Shown: positions 27,444-38,407 of the stretch, piece by piece
Numbering within the stretch: position 1 is the stretch's first letter
Layout of the letters: each line of letters opens with the position of its first letter
Assembly: GCF_000307855.1 (NCBI RefSeq)
Contig: NZ_AJLR01000035.1
Location: forward strand, 1-38,789
Source of the DNA: Schinkia azotoformans LMG 9581
GTDB lineage: Bacteria; Bacillota; Bacilli; Bacillales; Bacillaceae_J
DNA length: 38,789 nucleotides
Direction of reading: 5' to 3'
Translations under genes and position numbers: made by a program
Notes under the pieces: model-generated
Told to the model about the DNA's origin: nothing
Database searches by the model: none
Seen by the model: only the letters and a program-made list of their open reading frames with translations

Positions 27444-28751
27444 TTAGTTGTTGTCTTCACTTAACAATGCATTTTCATCAACATTCTTTTCTCTGCCAGG
27501 CAAGACAAAGTTCAGTATTGCACCAATAATGGCTGCTAATGCCATACCGGAAATTTGAACTTGTTCAGTTACTTGAATAAAGGCCCCGCCAATACCAATT
27601 ACTAATATTACAGAGGCAATAATTAAATTTCTATTTTTACTGAAATCCACTTTATTATCGATCAACATCCTTAACCCAGATGAGGCGATAATCCCAAACA
27701 ATAGTATAGATACCCCACCCATTACATTGGTTGGGATTGAACTAATCAATGCGCTAAACTTGCCAATAAACCCAAATATAATTGCGAATACTGCTGCACC
27801 GCCAATTACAAACACGCTAAATACTCTCGTAATCGCTAAAACCCCGATATTTTCTCCATACGTCGTATTCGGAGGACCACCGATGAGGGAAGCTAATGTT
27901 AACGCAAATCCATCACCTGCAATCGCCCTATGTAAGCCTGGTTTAACAAGTAGATTTCGATTAATAACTTTGCTAAGAACCATCTGGTGTCCGATGTTTT
28001 CGGAAAATGTAACAATGACAACCGGAAGCATCGCAATCGCAACACTCCATTTTAATTCTGGAGAGTATGTTACAAAGGGAATTAACAGTTCAGGTGCTTC
28101 AAACCATTTTGCTGCGGTCACCCCTGAAAAATCAACAATTCCAACGATAGCTGCATAGGTGTAACCACAAACGATTCCGAATAATACAGGAATAACCCCA
28201 AAGAATCCTTTAAAAAACATCGTTGCTATTATTGTTAAGAATAGTGTGACTAATGCAACAGAAAAGTGCAAAGAACTGTAGGTAGCCGCATCATTAGGGT
28301 CGATTCTCATTGCCATATTAACCGCGTTTCCTGCAAGCCCAAGGCCGATAACCATAATAACAGGTCCGACAACAATCGGTGGCAAGATATTTAAAAGCCA
28401 TTTAACTCCGAACTGTTTTATTAGTAAGGCCACTATTCCGTAGATCATCCCTGCCATAAACCCAACTAGCATGGCCGTACCAGGGCCACCACTGGCCTTA
28501 GCTGCGATAACAGGCGCGATAAAGGCAAAGGAAGAGCCTAAGTATGCTGGTATTTGACCTTTTGTAATAACTAAGTATCCAAGTGTGGACAACCCACTTG
28601 AAATTAGGGCAACCGATGGACTCAATCCAACTAGGAAAGGTACTAAGATCGTTGCTCCAAACATGGCGAACAAATGTTGAATACTAAGAGAAATCCATTG
28701 CGGGACTTTTGGTCTTTCATGTACGTCTAATACGATGTCTTGTCTTGTCAT
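27444..28751 (-). CDS. pyrP: Uracil permease
   Basis: The 435-residue protein is a NAT/NCS2-family transporter with about 12-14 hydrophobic segments. It carries family motifs such as LGSSFAFIAPVIAA (about residues 71-84), FSENIGHQMVLSKV and GGPPNTTYGENIGVLAITRV. It takes up uracil with protons for salvage. It lies between pyrR and pyrB, as in B. subtilis. The gap to pyrR is only 32 bp and holds no attenuator, so pyrR and pyrP should share regulation from the leader. The length agrees with B. subtilis PyrP (435 aa). Confidence 0.95.
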   Translation of the reverse strand: MTRQDIVLDVHERPKVPQWISLSIQHLFAMFGATILVPFLVGLSPSVALISSGLSTLGYLVITKGQIPAYLGSSFAFIAPVIAAKASGGPGTAMLVGFMAGMIYGIVALLIKQFGVKWLLNILPPIVVGPVIMVIGLGLAGNAVNMAMRIDPNDAATYSSLHFSVALVTLFLTIIATMFFKGFFGVIPVLFGIVCGYTYAAIVGIVDFSGVTAAKWFEAPELLIPFVTYSPELKWSVAIAMLPVVIVTFSENIGHQMVLSKVINRNLLVKPGLHRAIAGDGFALTLASLIGGPPNTTYGENIGVLAITRVFSVFVIGGAAVFAIIFGFIGKFSALISSIPTNVMGGVSILLFGIIASSGLRMLIDNKVDFSKNRNLIIASVILVIGIGGAFIQVTEQVQISGMALAAIIGAILNFVLPGREKNVDENALLSEDNN

Positions 28752-28783
28752 TATTCTCTTCCCCTATTCTCTTAATCTGTAGC

Positions 28784-29344
<561 letters not shown>

Positions 29345-29382
29345 TTATTTTTAATTTTCCAAAATGTCAATTTTATAGACAA

Positions 29383-29495
29383 AGCAAAAATCCTCTCACC
29401 GATTGGCGAGAGGATCGTTTTTTGTACACGAAGATAAGAGGACAGTCTTCCCCTAGTATTCATATCACGATTTCCTTCTCAGCCTCACGGGACTG
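29383..29495 (-). promoter_or_regulatory. PyrR-dependent attenuator in the pyr leader
   Basis: On the minus strand CAGTCCCGTGAGGCT (about 29481-29495) matches a PyrR-binding loop. It is followed by a terminator with an 8-bp perfect core, ATCCTCTC (29408-29415) pairing with GAGAGGAT (29390-29397), ending in TTTTTGC. This is the first control point of the operon. Confidence 0.88.
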
Positions 29496-29526
29496 TAGTT
29501 AAAGGACCTATTTATTTTCTAAAAAA

Positions 29527-29555
29527 ATTATCCCACTAATATCGAATTTTGTCAA
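29527..29555 (-). promoter_or_regulatory. Sigma-A promoter of the pyr operon
   Basis: TTGACA (29550-29555) and GATAAT (29527-29532) are separated by exactly 17 bp on the minus strand. The -35 box begins at the base right after the TAA of the upstream pseudouridine synthase gene (29556-29558). Confidence 0.9.
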
Positions 29556-30467
29556 TTAGCTTTTTCGAAGTTTATTTAGTAATTCTTCAAATTCTCCTGG
29601 CAGTGGTGCTTCAAATTGCAAAAACTCTTTTGTGCGCGGATGAATAAATCCTAATATACCTGCATGAAGTGCTTGCCCACCAAGATCCATTGTTTTTTTC
29701 GGGCCATATTTTGGATCACCAACTAAAGGATAGCCAATATACTTCATATGAACTCTTATTTGGTGAGTACGGCCGGTTTCAAGCTGACATTCAACAAAGG
29801 TATAATCTTTAAATCTTTCTAGCACCCGAAAATGGGTTACAGCTGTTTTACTATTTTCATCGGTCACCGTCATGCTTTGGCGATCATTTTTGTCCCGGCC
29901 AATCGGCGCATCAATTGTGCCATTGTCGTGTGAAATATTTCCATGAACCAAGGCTTTATATTTTCTTAAGACAGTTTTATTAACTAGCTGGTCTACTAAT
30001 GATTCATGGGCCATATCATTTTTGGCTACCATTAGTAATCCTGATGTATCTTTATCAATTCTATGAACAATACCCGGTCTTAGAACCCCATTTATTCCCG
30101 ATAAATCTTTACAATGCGCCATCAGTCCATTCACGAGGGTGCCGGATAAGTGGCCTGGAGCTGGATGCACAACCATCCCTTTTGGTTTATTAACGACTAG
30201 GACATCAGAATCTTCATAATAGATATCGAGATTCATCTCTTCAGGTAAAACATCTAAAATCTCCGGTTCTGGGATTTGAAGTTCGATATAATCATCCAGC
30301 TTGCATTTATAATTTCCTTTAATATCTTTTCCATTAACAGTTACAAGTCCATCATTAATCCATTGTTGAACTTGACTTCGTGACCATTCTTCATTGAAGG
30401 TAGATAACACTTTATCAATTCGCTCATTTTCGTTAGCACTTGTTATTGTTGCTTCAAACTTCTCCAT
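29556..30467 (-). CDS. ylyB: RluD-family 23S rRNA pseudouridine synthase
   Basis: The 303-residue protein has an N-terminal S4 RNA-binding domain (about residues 13-75, [21 protein letters not shown]) and a pseudouridine synthase core with the catalytic Asp in [16 protein letters not shown] (about residues 136-151). The later [22 protein letters not shown] is the family motif II region. It corresponds to B. subtilis YlyB between lspA and pyrR. It overlaps the lspA end by 14 bp. The exact rRNA positions modified are inferred from RluD and not visible here. Confidence 0.92.
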   Translation of the reverse strand: MEKFEATITSANENERIDKVLSTFNEEWSRSQVQQWINDGLVTVNGKDIKGNYKCKLDDYIELQIPEPEILDVLPEEMNLDIYYEDSDVLVVNKPKGMVVHPAPGHLSGTLVNGLMAHCKDLSGINGVLRPGIVHRIDKDTSGLLMVAKNDMAHESLVDQLVNKTVLRKYKALVHGNISHDNGTIDAPIGRDKNDRQSMTVTDENSKTAVTHFRVLERFKDYTFVECQLETGRTHQIRVHMKYIGYPLVGDPKYGPKKTMDLGGQALHAGILGFIHPRTKEFLQFEAPLPGEFEELLNKLRKS

Positions 30468-30939
30468 TTACCTTTTTCTCCTTTTTAGCTTCCAGCAAAG
30501 TATGTATTAATATGAGGATTACCCCAGCGACAAGTGCTGCATCCGCAACATTGAATATTGGATAATTATATTTGAAGAAATAAAAATTCAAATAGAAATC
30601 AAAAAAGTCGACTACTTCTTTTCTAATAAGGCGATCAATAAAATTCCCGATCGCCCCCCCAAGGATAAGACCTAATGACCAGCCCATTAACGGATCCTTT
30701 TTCGCCAATTTCCGGATGTAATAAATAACGGCAATAATGACAATAATAGTTATGATATAGAAAAACCACATTTGACCTTGTAAAATCCCCCATGCAGCTC
30801 CCCGGTTGCGATGTGAGGTTAAATAAAAGAATTGATCAATGATTGTGATGCTTTCCCCAAGTTCCATCTTTTTAACAACGAGCCATTTCGACCATTGATC
30901 AATTAAAATAACAATAATTGCGATAAAATAATAAATCAC
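30454..30939 (-). CDS. lspA: Prolipoprotein signal peptidase (signal peptidase II)
   Basis: The enzyme cuts the signal peptide of lipoproteins after lipid attachment at the Cys. I choose the GTG at 30939 (161 aa), 7 bases after GGAGG, because the longer frame to 31014 reads through unlikely sequence ([16 protein letters not shown]). Four membrane helices are visible, and the catalytic Asp residues are in [13 protein letters not shown] and [12 protein letters not shown] likely substrate in this window is the lipoprotein at 13314-14018. Confidence 0.94.
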   Translation of the reverse strand: MIYYFIAIIVILIDQWSKWLVVKKMELGESITIIDQFFYLTSHRNRGAAWGILQGQMWFFYIITIIVIIAVIYYIRKLAKKDPLMGWSLGLILGGAIGNFIDRLIRKEVVDFFDFYLNFYFFKYNYPIFNVADAALVAGVILILIHTLLEAKKEKKVNGEV

Positions 30940-31007
30940 CAATGCTCCTCCGATCTTCCTATGCCAAAAATTTATTTCTGTAAAATTGTAGCATAGTCGC
31001 TGGCAAA

Positions 31008-31319
31008 TTAACAATATAGAGGCTGTTCAACTAGATATGGAAATTGTGTCATTGCCTCTGCTTCACGAAGTGTTCTAACTGTTGGAACAACCTTTAACAG
31101 TTCTGTTGGTATCCTTTCACCGGTTTCCTCGCAAACCCCATATAGTCCTAGATCCATTTTGAGCAATGTTCGTTTCACATCCTGTAGTTCGGCTTGAATA
31201 TGGTGATCTACTTGGTTTAACTTTTCCCGATCATAATACGAAGTTCGATTTAATCCTTCTTCCAGTTCCGTTCTAGTTAATTCAAGCTCTGCTTTAACTT
31301 GTGCATAAAGATCGTTCAT
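31008..31319 (-). CDS. ylyA: DksA/TraR-like protein YlyA
   Basis: The roughly 103-residue protein has an N-terminal helical region ([20 protein letters not shown]) and a degenerate DksA-type zinc-finger segment, [20 protein letters not shown]. Only one of the usual four cysteines remains there, so zinc binding is doubtful, as in other Bacillus YteA/YlyA-type proteins. The ATG at 31319 is preferred over a TTG two codons earlier because of its 10-base spacing to GGAGG. Its place between ileS and lspA matches B. subtilis ylyA. Confidence 0.85.
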   Translation of the reverse strand: MNDLYAQVKAELELTRTELEEGLNRTSYYDREKLNQVDHHIQAELQDVKRTLLKMDLGLYGVCEETGERIPTELLKVVPTVRTLREAEAMTQFPYLVEQPLYC

Positions 31320-31404
31320 AATCAAGCTGCCTCCTTGGAAACTTTGAGTTATGTGATTAAATTGTAAGCTTATTGTTGCCAGAACGAATATATTTAGACA
31401 GGCA

Positions 31405-31518
31405 ACATTTACAAGCGAAAAGCGATAGCACCCATTTAGCGAAATCTACTAGTCGCAGGGTGCTGGAGCTAGACATTGAAAAGGCGCACTGCAAATGTGC
31501 GCCTTCCGCTTTTCTATT
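31405..31518 (-). repeat. Bacillus-type intergenic repeat with two hairpins
   Basis: On the minus strand the segment reads GAAAAGCGGAAGGCGCAC, a hairpin GGCGCACATTTGCAGTGCGCC, then TGTCTAGCTCCAGCACC and a second hairpin AGCACCC...GGGTGCT, ending ATCGCTTTTCGCTTGTAAAT. The TGTCTAGCTCCAGC and CGCTTTTCGCTTGT blocks are hallmarks of a dispersed intergenic repeat I know from many Bacillus-group genomes. The first hairpin (about 31481-31505) also serves as a likely ileS terminator. Confidence 0.65.
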
Positions 31519-34283
31519 TATTTCACATAATGCTCTTGAACGGTTGTTCCACAGTCTTTACATAATGTTGGATGTTCAGCTACTGCTCCTACTGTTGGTG
31601 TAACAACCCAGCAGCGTTCACAAGTCTCGCCCTCAGCCGGTTTAACGACGATTGACAAAGTATCAAAGCTTTGTGCCTCACTTGGAGCATTGCCTTGATC
31701 TCCAGCCATTTCTAAATGTGAGACAATGAATAGTTTTTGTAAATCTTCAATATTTTGTAGAAGCTCCTTATATTTAGCATTTGGATATAATGTGATGCTT
31801 GCTGTTAATGACTTGCCGATTACTTTTTCATTACGAGCATTTTCTAGAGCTTTTAAAACATCATCACGAATTTCCATAAAGGTATCCCATTTTTCTTCAA
31901 TAGCTGCTGCGTTCACAATTTCTGTCACTTGAGGCATATCTACAAGCTGAACGCTTTCTTCTGTAACACCTGGAATGTACTCCCATACTTCTTCTGCAGT
32001 ATGCGGCAGGATTGGGGTTACTAATTTAGTTAAAGCAAGCAATGTTTCGTAAAGAACTGTCTGGATTGAACGACGGTTTTTACTATTTGCAGCCTCGATG
32101 TAAATAACATCCTTTGCCACATCCAAGTAAAAAGAGCTCAATTCAATCGTACAGAAATTATTTACGGCATGATAAATTCCGGCAAAATCATAGTTTTCAT
32201 ATGATGTCAGAACTTTATCAATGACCTTGTTCAGTTTCACTAAAATATAAACATCAACTTCGCGCAGGTCATTTAGGGAAACCTTATCAACAGCAGGATC
32301 AAAATCACTTAAGTTTCCAAGTAAGAATCTGAACGTATTTCTAATTTTCCGATATACTTCAGCCACCTGCTTTAAGATCGCGTCGGATACGCGAACATCA
32401 GCCTGATAATCAACAGAGGCAACCCATAGGCGTAAAATATCGGCACCTAATTGATCCATGACTTTATTAGGAATGATAGTATTTCCTAGAGATTTACTCA
32501 TTTTCCGACCTTCACCATCTAATGCAAAGCCATGGCTTAAAATGCCTTTATATGGAGCTTTTCCAGTTACAGCAACACCAGTTGATAAAGATGAATTAAA
32601 CCAGCCGCGATATTGGTCAGAACCTTCTAAATACAAGTCGGCCGGACGCTGCAATTCTTCCCGTTCTACTAACACCGCTTGGTGGGAAGAACCGGAATCA
32701 AACCAAACATCCATAATATCCGTTTCTTTAGTAAACTTGCCATTTGGACTATGTGGTGATGTGAACCCTTCCGGTAATAAATCCTTTGCTTCTCTTTCAA
32801 ACCATACGTTTGAACCATGTTCTCTGAATAAATTAGAGACATGTGCAATTGTTTCATCCGTAATGATCGGTTCACCATCTTCACCGTAAAATACTGGGAT
32901 CGGAACACCCCAGGCACGTTGACGGGAAATACACCAATCTTCACGGTCTTTAATCATATTGAATAATCTAGTTTCACCCCAAGCAGGAACCCATTTCACT
33001 TCTTTAATAGCCTGCAGCAATTGTTCTCTGAAATCCTTAATCGATGCAAACCATTGTGCTGTCGCCCGGAAAATAACCGGTTTCTTCGTTCTCCAGTCAT
33101 GCGGATAGGAGTGTGTAATAAAAGTAAGCTTTAATAATGCGCCAACTTCCTGTAATTTCTCTGATACAACCTTATTCGCATCATCATAGAATAAGCCTTC
33201 AAAGCCAGGTGCTTGACTTGTAAAATATCCTTTATCATCAACAGGATTTAATACATCTAATCCATACTTTTTACCAACTAAGAAGTCATCTTCACCATGT
33301 CCAGGAGCAGTGTGTACACAACCTGTACCTGCATCTGTCGTGACATGCTCTCCAAGCATGACTAATGAATCACGCTCATAGAACGGATGACGGGCTACTA
33401 CATTTTCAAGCTCTGCACCTTTTACAGTTTTAACAACCTTTACATTTTCCCATTCAATTGTTTTTGAAACTGATTCCAACAATGCAGATGCTAGAACATA
33501 TTTTTCGCCATCCACTTCAACTACGCTGTATTCCAACTCAGGATGTACACAAATACCGAGGTTCGCCGGAATAGTCCAAGGTGTTGTTGTCCAGATGATG
33601 ATTTTTTCATCCCCTGCTAGGACACCATTGCCATCTTTTACTTGAAAAGCAACATAAATCGAAGCAGAACGCTTATCTTGATATTCGATTTCTGCTTCAG
33701 CTAAAGCTGATTCGGATGATGGTGACCAATAAACTGGCTTTAACCCTTTATAAATATAACCCTTTTTTGCCATCTCCCCGAAAACTTTAATTTGTTGCGC
33801 TTCATAACCCTTTGTTAAAGTGATATAAGGATTTTCCCAATCCCCTCTAACACCAAGTCGTTTAAATTGTTCGCGTTGGCAGTCGACCTGCTCATAAGCA
33901 TATTCTTCACAAAGTTTCCTGAATTCAGCGACACTCATTTTTTTGCGATCTACTTTTTTGTTTTTAGTCAACGCTGTTTCGATCGGCAAACCATGTGTAT
34001 CCCAGCCTGGTACATACGGAGCATGATAGCCGCTCATTGATTTAAAGCGAACGATCATATCCTTAAGAATTTTATTAAGGGCATGACCCATATGAATATC
34101 ACCATTTGCATAGGGAGGTCCATCGTGCAGGACAAACAATGGGCGTCCTTCCGTTCTTTTTTGGACCATTTTATAGATATTTTGTTCTTCCCATTTTGCT
34201 TGGATTTCAGGTTCACGTTTTGGTAAATTACCTCTCATCGGAAACTCTGTTTTCGGCATAAGCAATGTATCTTTATATTCCAT
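31518..34283 (-). CDS. ileS: Isoleucyl-tRNA synthetase
   Basis: The 921-residue enzyme charges tRNA-Ile. It has the class I HIGH-type motif in [18 protein letters not shown] (about residues 57-74), the editing domain with [13 protein letters not shown], the KMSKS loop in [12 protein letters not shown], and C-terminal zinc cysteines CERCWVV and CKDC. Length matches B. subtilis IleS (921 aa). Expression is controlled by the T-box leader upstream. The start ATG is supported by AGGAGG 9 bases upstream. Confidence 0.97.
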   Translation of the reverse strand: MEYKDTLLMPKTEFPMRGNLPKREPEIQAKWEEQNIYKMVQKRTEGRPLFVLHDGPPYANGDIHMGHALNKILKDMIVRFKSMSGYHAPYVPGWDTHGLPIETALTKNKKVDRKKMSVAEFRKLCEEYAYEQVDCQREQFKRLGVRGDWENPYITLTKGYEAQQIKVFGEMAKKGYIYKGLKPVYWSPSSESALAEAEIEYQDKRSASIYVAFQVKDGNGVLAGDEKIIIWTTTPWTIPANLGICVHPELEYSVVEVDGEKYVLASALLESVSKTIEWENVKVVKTVKGAELENVVARHPFYERDSLVMLGEHVTTDAGTGCVHTAPGHGEDDFLVGKKYGLDVLNPVDDKGYFTSQAPGFEGLFYDDANKVVSEKLQEVGALLKLTFITHSYPHDWRTKKPVIFRATAQWFASIKDFREQLLQAIKEVKWVPAWGETRLFNMIKDREDWCISRQRAWGVPIPVFYGEDGEPIITDETIAHVSNLFREHGSNVWFEREAKDLLPEGFTSPHSPNGKFTKETDIMDVWFDSGSSHQAVLVEREELQRPADLYLEGSDQYRGWFNSSLSTGVAVTGKAPYKGILSHGFALDGEGRKMSKSLGNTIIPNKVMDQLGADILRLWVASVDYQADVRVSDAILKQVAEVYRKIRNTFRFLLGNLSDFDPAVDKVSLNDLREVDVYILVKLNKVIDKVLTSYENYDFAGIYHAVNNFCTIELSSFYLDVAKDVIYIEAANSKNRRSIQTVLYETLLALTKLVTPILPHTAEEVWEYIPGVTEESVQLVDMPQVTEIVNAAAIEEKWDTFMEIRDDVLKALENARNEKVIGKSLTASITLYPNAKYKELLQNIEDLQKLFIVSHLEMAGDQGNAPSEAQSFDTLSIVVKPAEGETCERCWVVTPTVGAVAEHPTLCKDCGTTVQEHYVK

Positions 34284-34324
34284 TATAAAATCCTCCTATT
34301 TTTAATGCATAAGCTATTTTTTTA

Positions 34325-34605
34325 CAATAAAAAAACCTTCTCAATCCCAAGAAAGGGACGAGAAGGTATTCCCGCGGTACCACCCAAATTAGCAAATAAA
34401 AGTATAATATTCCATATACTTGTATAATTAAGCTCGCTTTACTATTCGTAACGTGAATAAAACGCCCAAGCTTACTGGCTAACCTCATTTCAGCTTAAGA
34501 ACTCAAGGGTGATCTTCCTCTTTACTTCTTCCATCGAGCTTGCACTATCCTCGATTCGCTGGCGGTGATCTGTAAAGACTACTGTCCCTGTCATCGTTTA
34601 AAAAA
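34325..34605 (-). promoter_or_regulatory. T-box riboswitch leader of ileS
   Basis: The minus strand carries the T-box core TGGTACCGCGG (34372-34382), followed by a terminator (ACCTTCTC/GAGAAGGT, 34335-34367, then a T-run). Further upstream is a likely specifier region with GAAGATCACC, in which ATC (34511-34513) would pair with tRNA-Ile. Uncharged tRNA-Ile would bind and prevent termination. Confidence 0.93.
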
Positions 34606-34617
34606 TAGAATAAACAA

Positions 34618-34646
34618 ATTATATTCAAACATTTTGCTTCCGTCAA
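34618..34646 (-). promoter_or_regulatory. Sigma-A promoter of ileS
   Basis: TTGACG (34641-34646) and TATAAT (34618-34623) are 17 bp apart on the minus strand, just upstream of the T-box leader and just past the divIVA stop. Confidence 0.9.
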
Positions 34647-34653
34647 GTTTTCT

Positions 34654-35151
34654 TTAAGATTCCGTTAATTCTTCCGGCTCTTCTTCATTATATTGCATTA
34701 AATGCTCCCAGTCATCGCTTTCAATCATTTCTAATTGGGCTTTGATTAACATGCGGAAACGATTGCGGAATACTTTCGATTGTTTTTTCAGTTCATCGAT
34801 TTCAATCGCAATTCTGCGGGATTTACTTAATGCCTCGTTTATAATCCTGTCAGCATTTTTCTCTGCTTCCTTGATGATCAATTTTGATTCTGTTTGCGCG
34901 TTTCTTCTAACTTCTTCAGCAGCTTCCTGCGCTACTATTATCGATTTATTTAAAGTTTCTTCAATATTAGAAAAATAAGCTAATCTTTCCGTTAAATCTT
35001 TCACTTTTTCTTCAAGATCTTTTTTCTCACGAATGATGATCTCGTAATCTTTAATAACTTGATCTAAAAATTCATTAACTTCATCCTCATCATACCCACG
35101 AAAACCACGGCTAAATTCCTTATTATGAATATCTAATGGTGTTAATGGCAT
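34654..35151 (-). CDS. divIVA: DivIVA cell-division/pole organiser
   Basis: The 165-residue protein starts at ATG 35151 (MPLTPLDIHNKEFSRGFRGY), with GGAGGTG just upstream; 6 more codons are open before it. The N-terminal membrane-curvature-binding domain is highly conserved (FSRGFRGYDEDEVNEFLDQV). It is followed by coiled coils (about 30-60 and 65-135). DivIVA binds negative curvature at septum and poles and recruits Min proteins. Length matches B. subtilis DivIVA (164 aa). It follows ylmH as in B. subtilis. Confidence 0.95.
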   Translation of the reverse strand: MPLTPLDIHNKEFSRGFRGYDEDEVNEFLDQVIKDYEIIIREKKDLEEKVKDLTERLAYFSNIEETLNKSIIVAQEAAEEVRRNAQTESKLIIKEAEKNADRIINEALSKSRRIAIEIDELKKQSKVFRNRFRMLIKAQLEMIESDDWEHLMQYNEEEPEELTES

Positions 35152-35244
35152 AGGTGACACCTCCAACATTTAGTCAAAAATCCAAAGTTATGATTTATAT
35201 ATTTTTCGACACATTCACTCTAATTCCTGCAACATTTTCAATTA

Positions 35245-36018
35245 TTATTTCGCCTTTGCCACAACAATACGCCATTTTTCTTTCTTTGTTTGCCCTTCAA
35301 TCCTTTTTACCTTGCATCGGCCAAACGTCCGCATCGATAATGTGTCGCCTTGATGACAAAGAAAAGAGGGGTCATCCGTAACCTTCCAATTCACTTTTAC
35401 CATTTGATTTTGAATATATGGCAATACTTTTGTTCTTGATAGATTAAACACTTCTGCCAAAATAACATCAAGACGCATTGAGGATACCGTACACGTATGC
35501 TCATGCCATTCTTCATTCATAGAAATTATATTCTCACATTCAATTTGTTCAAGTGTGACATTTGTTTTTCCAACTTGCTTAAAATGAAGCCTTACATATT
35601 CTGCAACTTGGCTCGCTACGATGATTTGCGCTGCATCTTTATCAATTATGATATCACCGAATTTTGACCTTTTTAACCCCAACCCCATTGTTGAACCAAG
35701 AACTTTTCGATGGTCAAGTGTAACAAACTTAGAAGGGAAATTTATTGAAAATACAACAATATCAAAATCTTCGTTCTGAACTTCGTAATATTCCGGATAA
35801 AGGATTGCCCGTTTCCGTTCTGCCTGGTCATATCCACCCCAAAAAGCACATTTTACCTCTTCTTTTGAGCCTATGATCCTTTGAACAATGTCGATCTCCC
35901 GAGGGTCATAAAAATCGAGGAGCTTGTATGTATACTCATTGGCAACCTGTTCCCGCCATTCGATGATTTGATCAATAAAAGCATGTTCTTCCTTTCTAAA
36001 ATGCTGATAAATTGACAT
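35245..36018 (-). CDS. ylmH: S4-domain RNA-binding protein YlmH
   Basis: The start at ATG 36018 (MSIYQHFRKEEHAFIDQI) gives 257 residues, the B. subtilis length, and has AAAGGTG upstream. A GTG three codons earlier is the alternative. The C-terminal S4 domain (about residues 180-245) has SMRLDVILAEVFNLSRTKV. YlmH homologues act in ribosome rescue and quality control, binding peptidyl-tRNA on 50S subunits. It sits between ylmG and divIVA. Confidence 0.92.
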   Translation of the reverse strand: MSIYQHFRKEEHAFIDQIIEWREQVANEYTYKLLDFYDPREIDIVQRIIGSKEEVKCAFWGGYDQAERKRAILYPEYYEVQNEDFDIVVFSINFPSKFVTLDHRKVLGSTMGLGLKRSKFGDIIIDKDAAQIIVASQVAEYVRLHFKQVGKTNVTLEQIECENIISMNEEWHEHTCTVSSMRLDVILAEVFNLSRTKVLPYIQNQMVKVNWKVTDDPSFLCHQGDTLSMRTFGRCKVKRIEGQTKKEKWRIVVAKAK

Positions 36019-36049
36019 TTTTTTCACCTTTATTATGTTTTTTGTATTT

Positions 36050-36080
36050 AAAAACAGGGATCTTTATAAAAGACCCCTGC
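36050..36080 (-). terminator. Terminator-like hairpin between ylmG and ylmH
   Basis: On the minus strand CAGGGGTCTTT pairs with AAAGATCCCTG (one bulge), followed by TTTTTAAAT. It lies 9 bp beyond the ylmG stop. It would reduce read-through from the sepF-ylmG genes into ylmH-divIVA. Confidence 0.75.
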
Positions 36081-36088
36081 CCTATGAA

Positions 36089-36355
36089 TTATAGCCCCAA
36101 AAAGTGAAACAAGTTTACTGCTCCAGCTTGTGCAAATCTCAACACAAAAATAGCAACAATTGGAGAAATATCAATCATCCCCAAAGGAGGAATAATTCGT
36201 CGAAACGGTTCCAAAAATGGTTCTACAATTCTTCCTAGAAATTGTCCTATTGATGATTCTCTTGCTCCAGGAAACCATGACATAAAGATATAAATTATGA
36301 TTGCCCAGCTATATATTCCAATCAGTTGTGAAATTATACTTCCGATTACTCCCAC
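36089..36355 (-). CDS. ylmG: YggT-family membrane protein YlmG
   Basis: The 88-residue protein has two hydrophobic helices (about residues 5-27 and 65-85) joined by a segment with [28 protein letters not shown], written here as the YggT hallmark ([20 protein letters not shown]). The family is linked to cell division and nucleoid or membrane organisation, and the gene is next to sepF in nearly all Firmicutes. It begins 4 bp after sepF. Confidence 0.93.
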   Translation of the reverse strand: MGVIGSIISQLIGIYSWAIIIYIFMSWFPGARESSIGQFLGRIVEPFLEPFRRIIPPLGMIDISPIVAIFVLRFAQAGAVNLFHFLGL

Positions 36356-36359
36356 TTCA

Positions 36360-36797
36360 TCACCACCTGTCCTCTATTGACCCCATTTCCTCTGCCATAT
36401 CAGAAATAGAGCCTGTTATATCAACATTTTCCGGTGTACAAATAAACGTATTTGCACCTAGTTTATTAATATCTCCACCTATAGCATAAACGGTACCGCT
36501 CAAAAAGTCGACTATTCGCATTCCTTGGTCGGTTGTTACTCTTTGTAAATTAATAACTACAGTCTTACGATTCTTTAAATGGTCGGCAATCTCTTGAACC
36601 TCATCATAGATGCGGGGCTCGCATAAAATAACCTTTGATGATTGCTGAATGCTTTGTAGACTGACAACATTTTGCTTTGATGACCTTGTTACACGTTTTG
36701 GGACTTCATACTCCTCTTCCATTAGAGGTTGCTCTTCGATATATTCTTCTTCATCATCAAGGGCGAAAAAGGTTCGAAATTTCGACTTTATGCTCAT
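36360..36797 (-). CDS. sepF: SepF cell-division protein
   Basis: The 145-residue protein has an N-terminal amphipathic membrane-binding helix ([13 protein letters not shown]), an acidic linker, and the C-terminal SepF domain (about residues 62-135) with [20 protein letters not shown] and [15 protein letters not shown]. It anchors FtsZ to the membrane and shapes the septum. It is followed by ylmG and preceded by ylmE, the usual order. Confidence 0.95.
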   Translation of the reverse strand: MSIKSKFRTFFALDDEEEYIEEQPLMEEEYEVPKRVTRSSKQNVVSLQSIQQSSKVILCEPRIYDEVQEIADHLKNRKTVVINLQRVTTDQGMRIVDFLSGTVYAIGGDINKLGANTFICTPENVDITGSISDMAEEMGSIEDRW

Positions 36798-36812
36798 TAC
36801 TCATTACACCCC

Positions 36813-37490
36813 CTAAAATTCCTTTCCGACTAAAGAGGTGCCGATTCTTATCATCGTCGCTCCTTCTTCAATCGCTATTTTATAATCGTTGGACATTCCC
36901 ATTGATAACTCTTCACACGGTGCGTAGGGAAGGTTTAAAGCTTGTACATCTTTTTGCAGCTTCTTAACTTTAGAGAACGTTTCCCGAAGAACTCCTTCAT
37001 CCTCTATAAAAGGGGCCATTGTCATAAGACCTACAACCTTAATAAGGGGGAAATCCTTCAGGTTTTCAATAAATGGAACAACCTCATCTACTGATAATCC
37101 TTGTTTAGATTCCTCATTAGCGGCATTAACTTGAACAAAGCATTTAATGATATTTTTAGCTCGTTTATTAATTTCTTCAGCCAAGCTTAAGCGGTCTAAT
37201 GAATGAATATAATCGACTTTATCGATAATATTTTTCACCTTTCTCGTTTGCAGTGTCCCAATAAAATGCCATACGGCATGTTCACCAATGATCTCCCACT
37301 TTTGATTTAAGCCGTTATCACGGTTTTCACCGATATGCTCGATTCCTGCAGCAATTGCACTTTGTGCAGTTTCGGTTGATACATATTTTGTTACGGCAAT
37401 AATTTTGATTTCACTTGGGTCACGGTTTGTTTTTCTGCAAACTTCAGCGATATTTTCTTGAATTAGTTGTAAATTCTCTTTAACTGACAA
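36813..37490 (-). CDS. ylmE: YggS-family pyridoxal-phosphate-binding protein
   Basis: The 225-residue protein begins MSVKENLQLIQENIAEV from a TTG start with GGAGG 8 bases upstream. It has a single alanine-racemase-like barrel with the PLP Lys in IKIIAVTKYVSTETAQ (about residue 36) and the phosphate site EELSMGMSNDYKIAIEEGAT. The family controls PLP and amino-acid homeostasis and has no racemase activity. It overlaps ylmD by 11 bp, indicating coupled translation. Confidence 0.93.
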   Translation of the reverse strand: MSVKENLQLIQENIAEVCRKTNRDPSEIKIIAVTKYVSTETAQSAIAAGIEHIGENRDNGLNQKWEIIGEHAVWHFIGTLQTRKVKNIIDKVDYIHSLDRLSLAEEINKRAKNIIKCFVQVNAANEESKQGLSVDEVVPFIENLKDFPLIKVVGLMTMAPFIEDEGVLRETFSKVKKLQKDVQALNLPYAPCEELSMGMSNDYKIAIEEGATMIRIGTSLVGKEF

Positions 37491-38328
37491 AACCTGAACC
37501 TCCGTCCTTCATACCAATAAAGCTTAGCATTCTTCCTGTTTTACCTTGACTCTTCCGGTGTGAGAAAAACAAATCCGAAGAACAGCTAGTACAGTAGTTG
37601 GATATTTCAATATGTTCAGATAGGATGCCTGATTTTCTAATCATTTCATAATTAGCTGCTTTTAAATCAAGACGGTATTGTCCATCTGACACTTTTTCAT
37701 ATATTTTATTTGTTAACGCTCCCTCTAGGTTTTTATCCATTTGTTCCATTACATAATCATCGACAACATAACAGCATTTCCCAATGGAAGGACCGATACC
37801 GACAACTATATCCTCTACAGCGATATTTTCATCACTAATCCACTTCTCTATCATTTTACCACCTATATTGGCTGCCGTTCCACGCCAACCGGCATGGGCT
37901 ACTCCTATTATATCTTCAGCGGATATAGCAAAAAAATACAATGGAACACAATCAGCATAGGCAGAAAATAGAAAGGTGTTTTGATCTCTAGTATATAACC
38001 CATCAACACCCTTTATCGCTGTTTCCATTTGTGTTGAACCTTTCCCCTTATCTTCTTTAGAAACTTTAGCAATTTTATCACCATGAATTTGTTCTGCGCA
38101 AATCCATGTATGTAAAGGGGCCCCAATCATTTCGGAAAGCTTCTCTCTGTTCCGAATAACATCTTCCCGCGTATCATTGACATGTAAACCGAGATTCATG
38201 GAATCAAAAGGCTTTTTGCTAAATCCACCATTACGTGTAGAAAAGCCTGCTACAATTTTTCGATTTAGAGAGTTCCATCGTTCAATAAACATTACCGATT
38301 CCTGAAGTTTAAATGGTTCCTTTATCAC
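37480..38328 (-). CDS. ylmD: YfiH/LACC1-family protein (purine nucleoside phosphorylase/multicopper-type)
   Basis: I place the start at GTG 38328 (MIKEPFKLQESVMFIERW, 282 aa), 6 bases after AAGGGG; the frame extends 13 codons upstream. Metal-binding residues of the family are in FSAYADCVPLYFF, GVAHAGWRGTAANIGG and GPSIGKCCYVVDD. YfiH/LACC1 enzymes act on adenosine and related nucleosides with zinc; older names call them polyphenol oxidase or laccase. B. subtilis YlmD has 278 aa, close to this start choice. Confidence 0.9.
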   Translation of the reverse strand: MIKEPFKLQESVMFIERWNSLNRKIVAGFSTRNGGFSKKPFDSMNLGLHVNDTREDVIRNREKLSEMIGAPLHTWICAEQIHGDKIAKVSKEDKGKGSTQMETAIKGVDGLYTRDQNTFLFSAYADCVPLYFFAISAEDIIGVAHAGWRGTAANIGGKMIEKWISDENIAVEDIVVGIGPSIGKCCYVVDDYVMEQMDKNLEGALTNKIYEKVSDGQYRLDLKAANYEMIRKSGILSEHIEISNYCTSCSSDLFFSHRKSQGKTGRMLSFIGMKDGGSGFVS

Positions 38329-38407
38329 GAAGAGCCCCTTTCTCATAAATAATTTTATTTCATTCATATTTTACCACAACATCAATATAAATTAAGAGAA
38401 ATATCCA

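Noticed and set aside
34273-34488. Minus-strand frame of 71 codons upstream of ileS
   Set aside because: It lies entirely within the T-box leader; the open frame is a by-product of the RNA structure.
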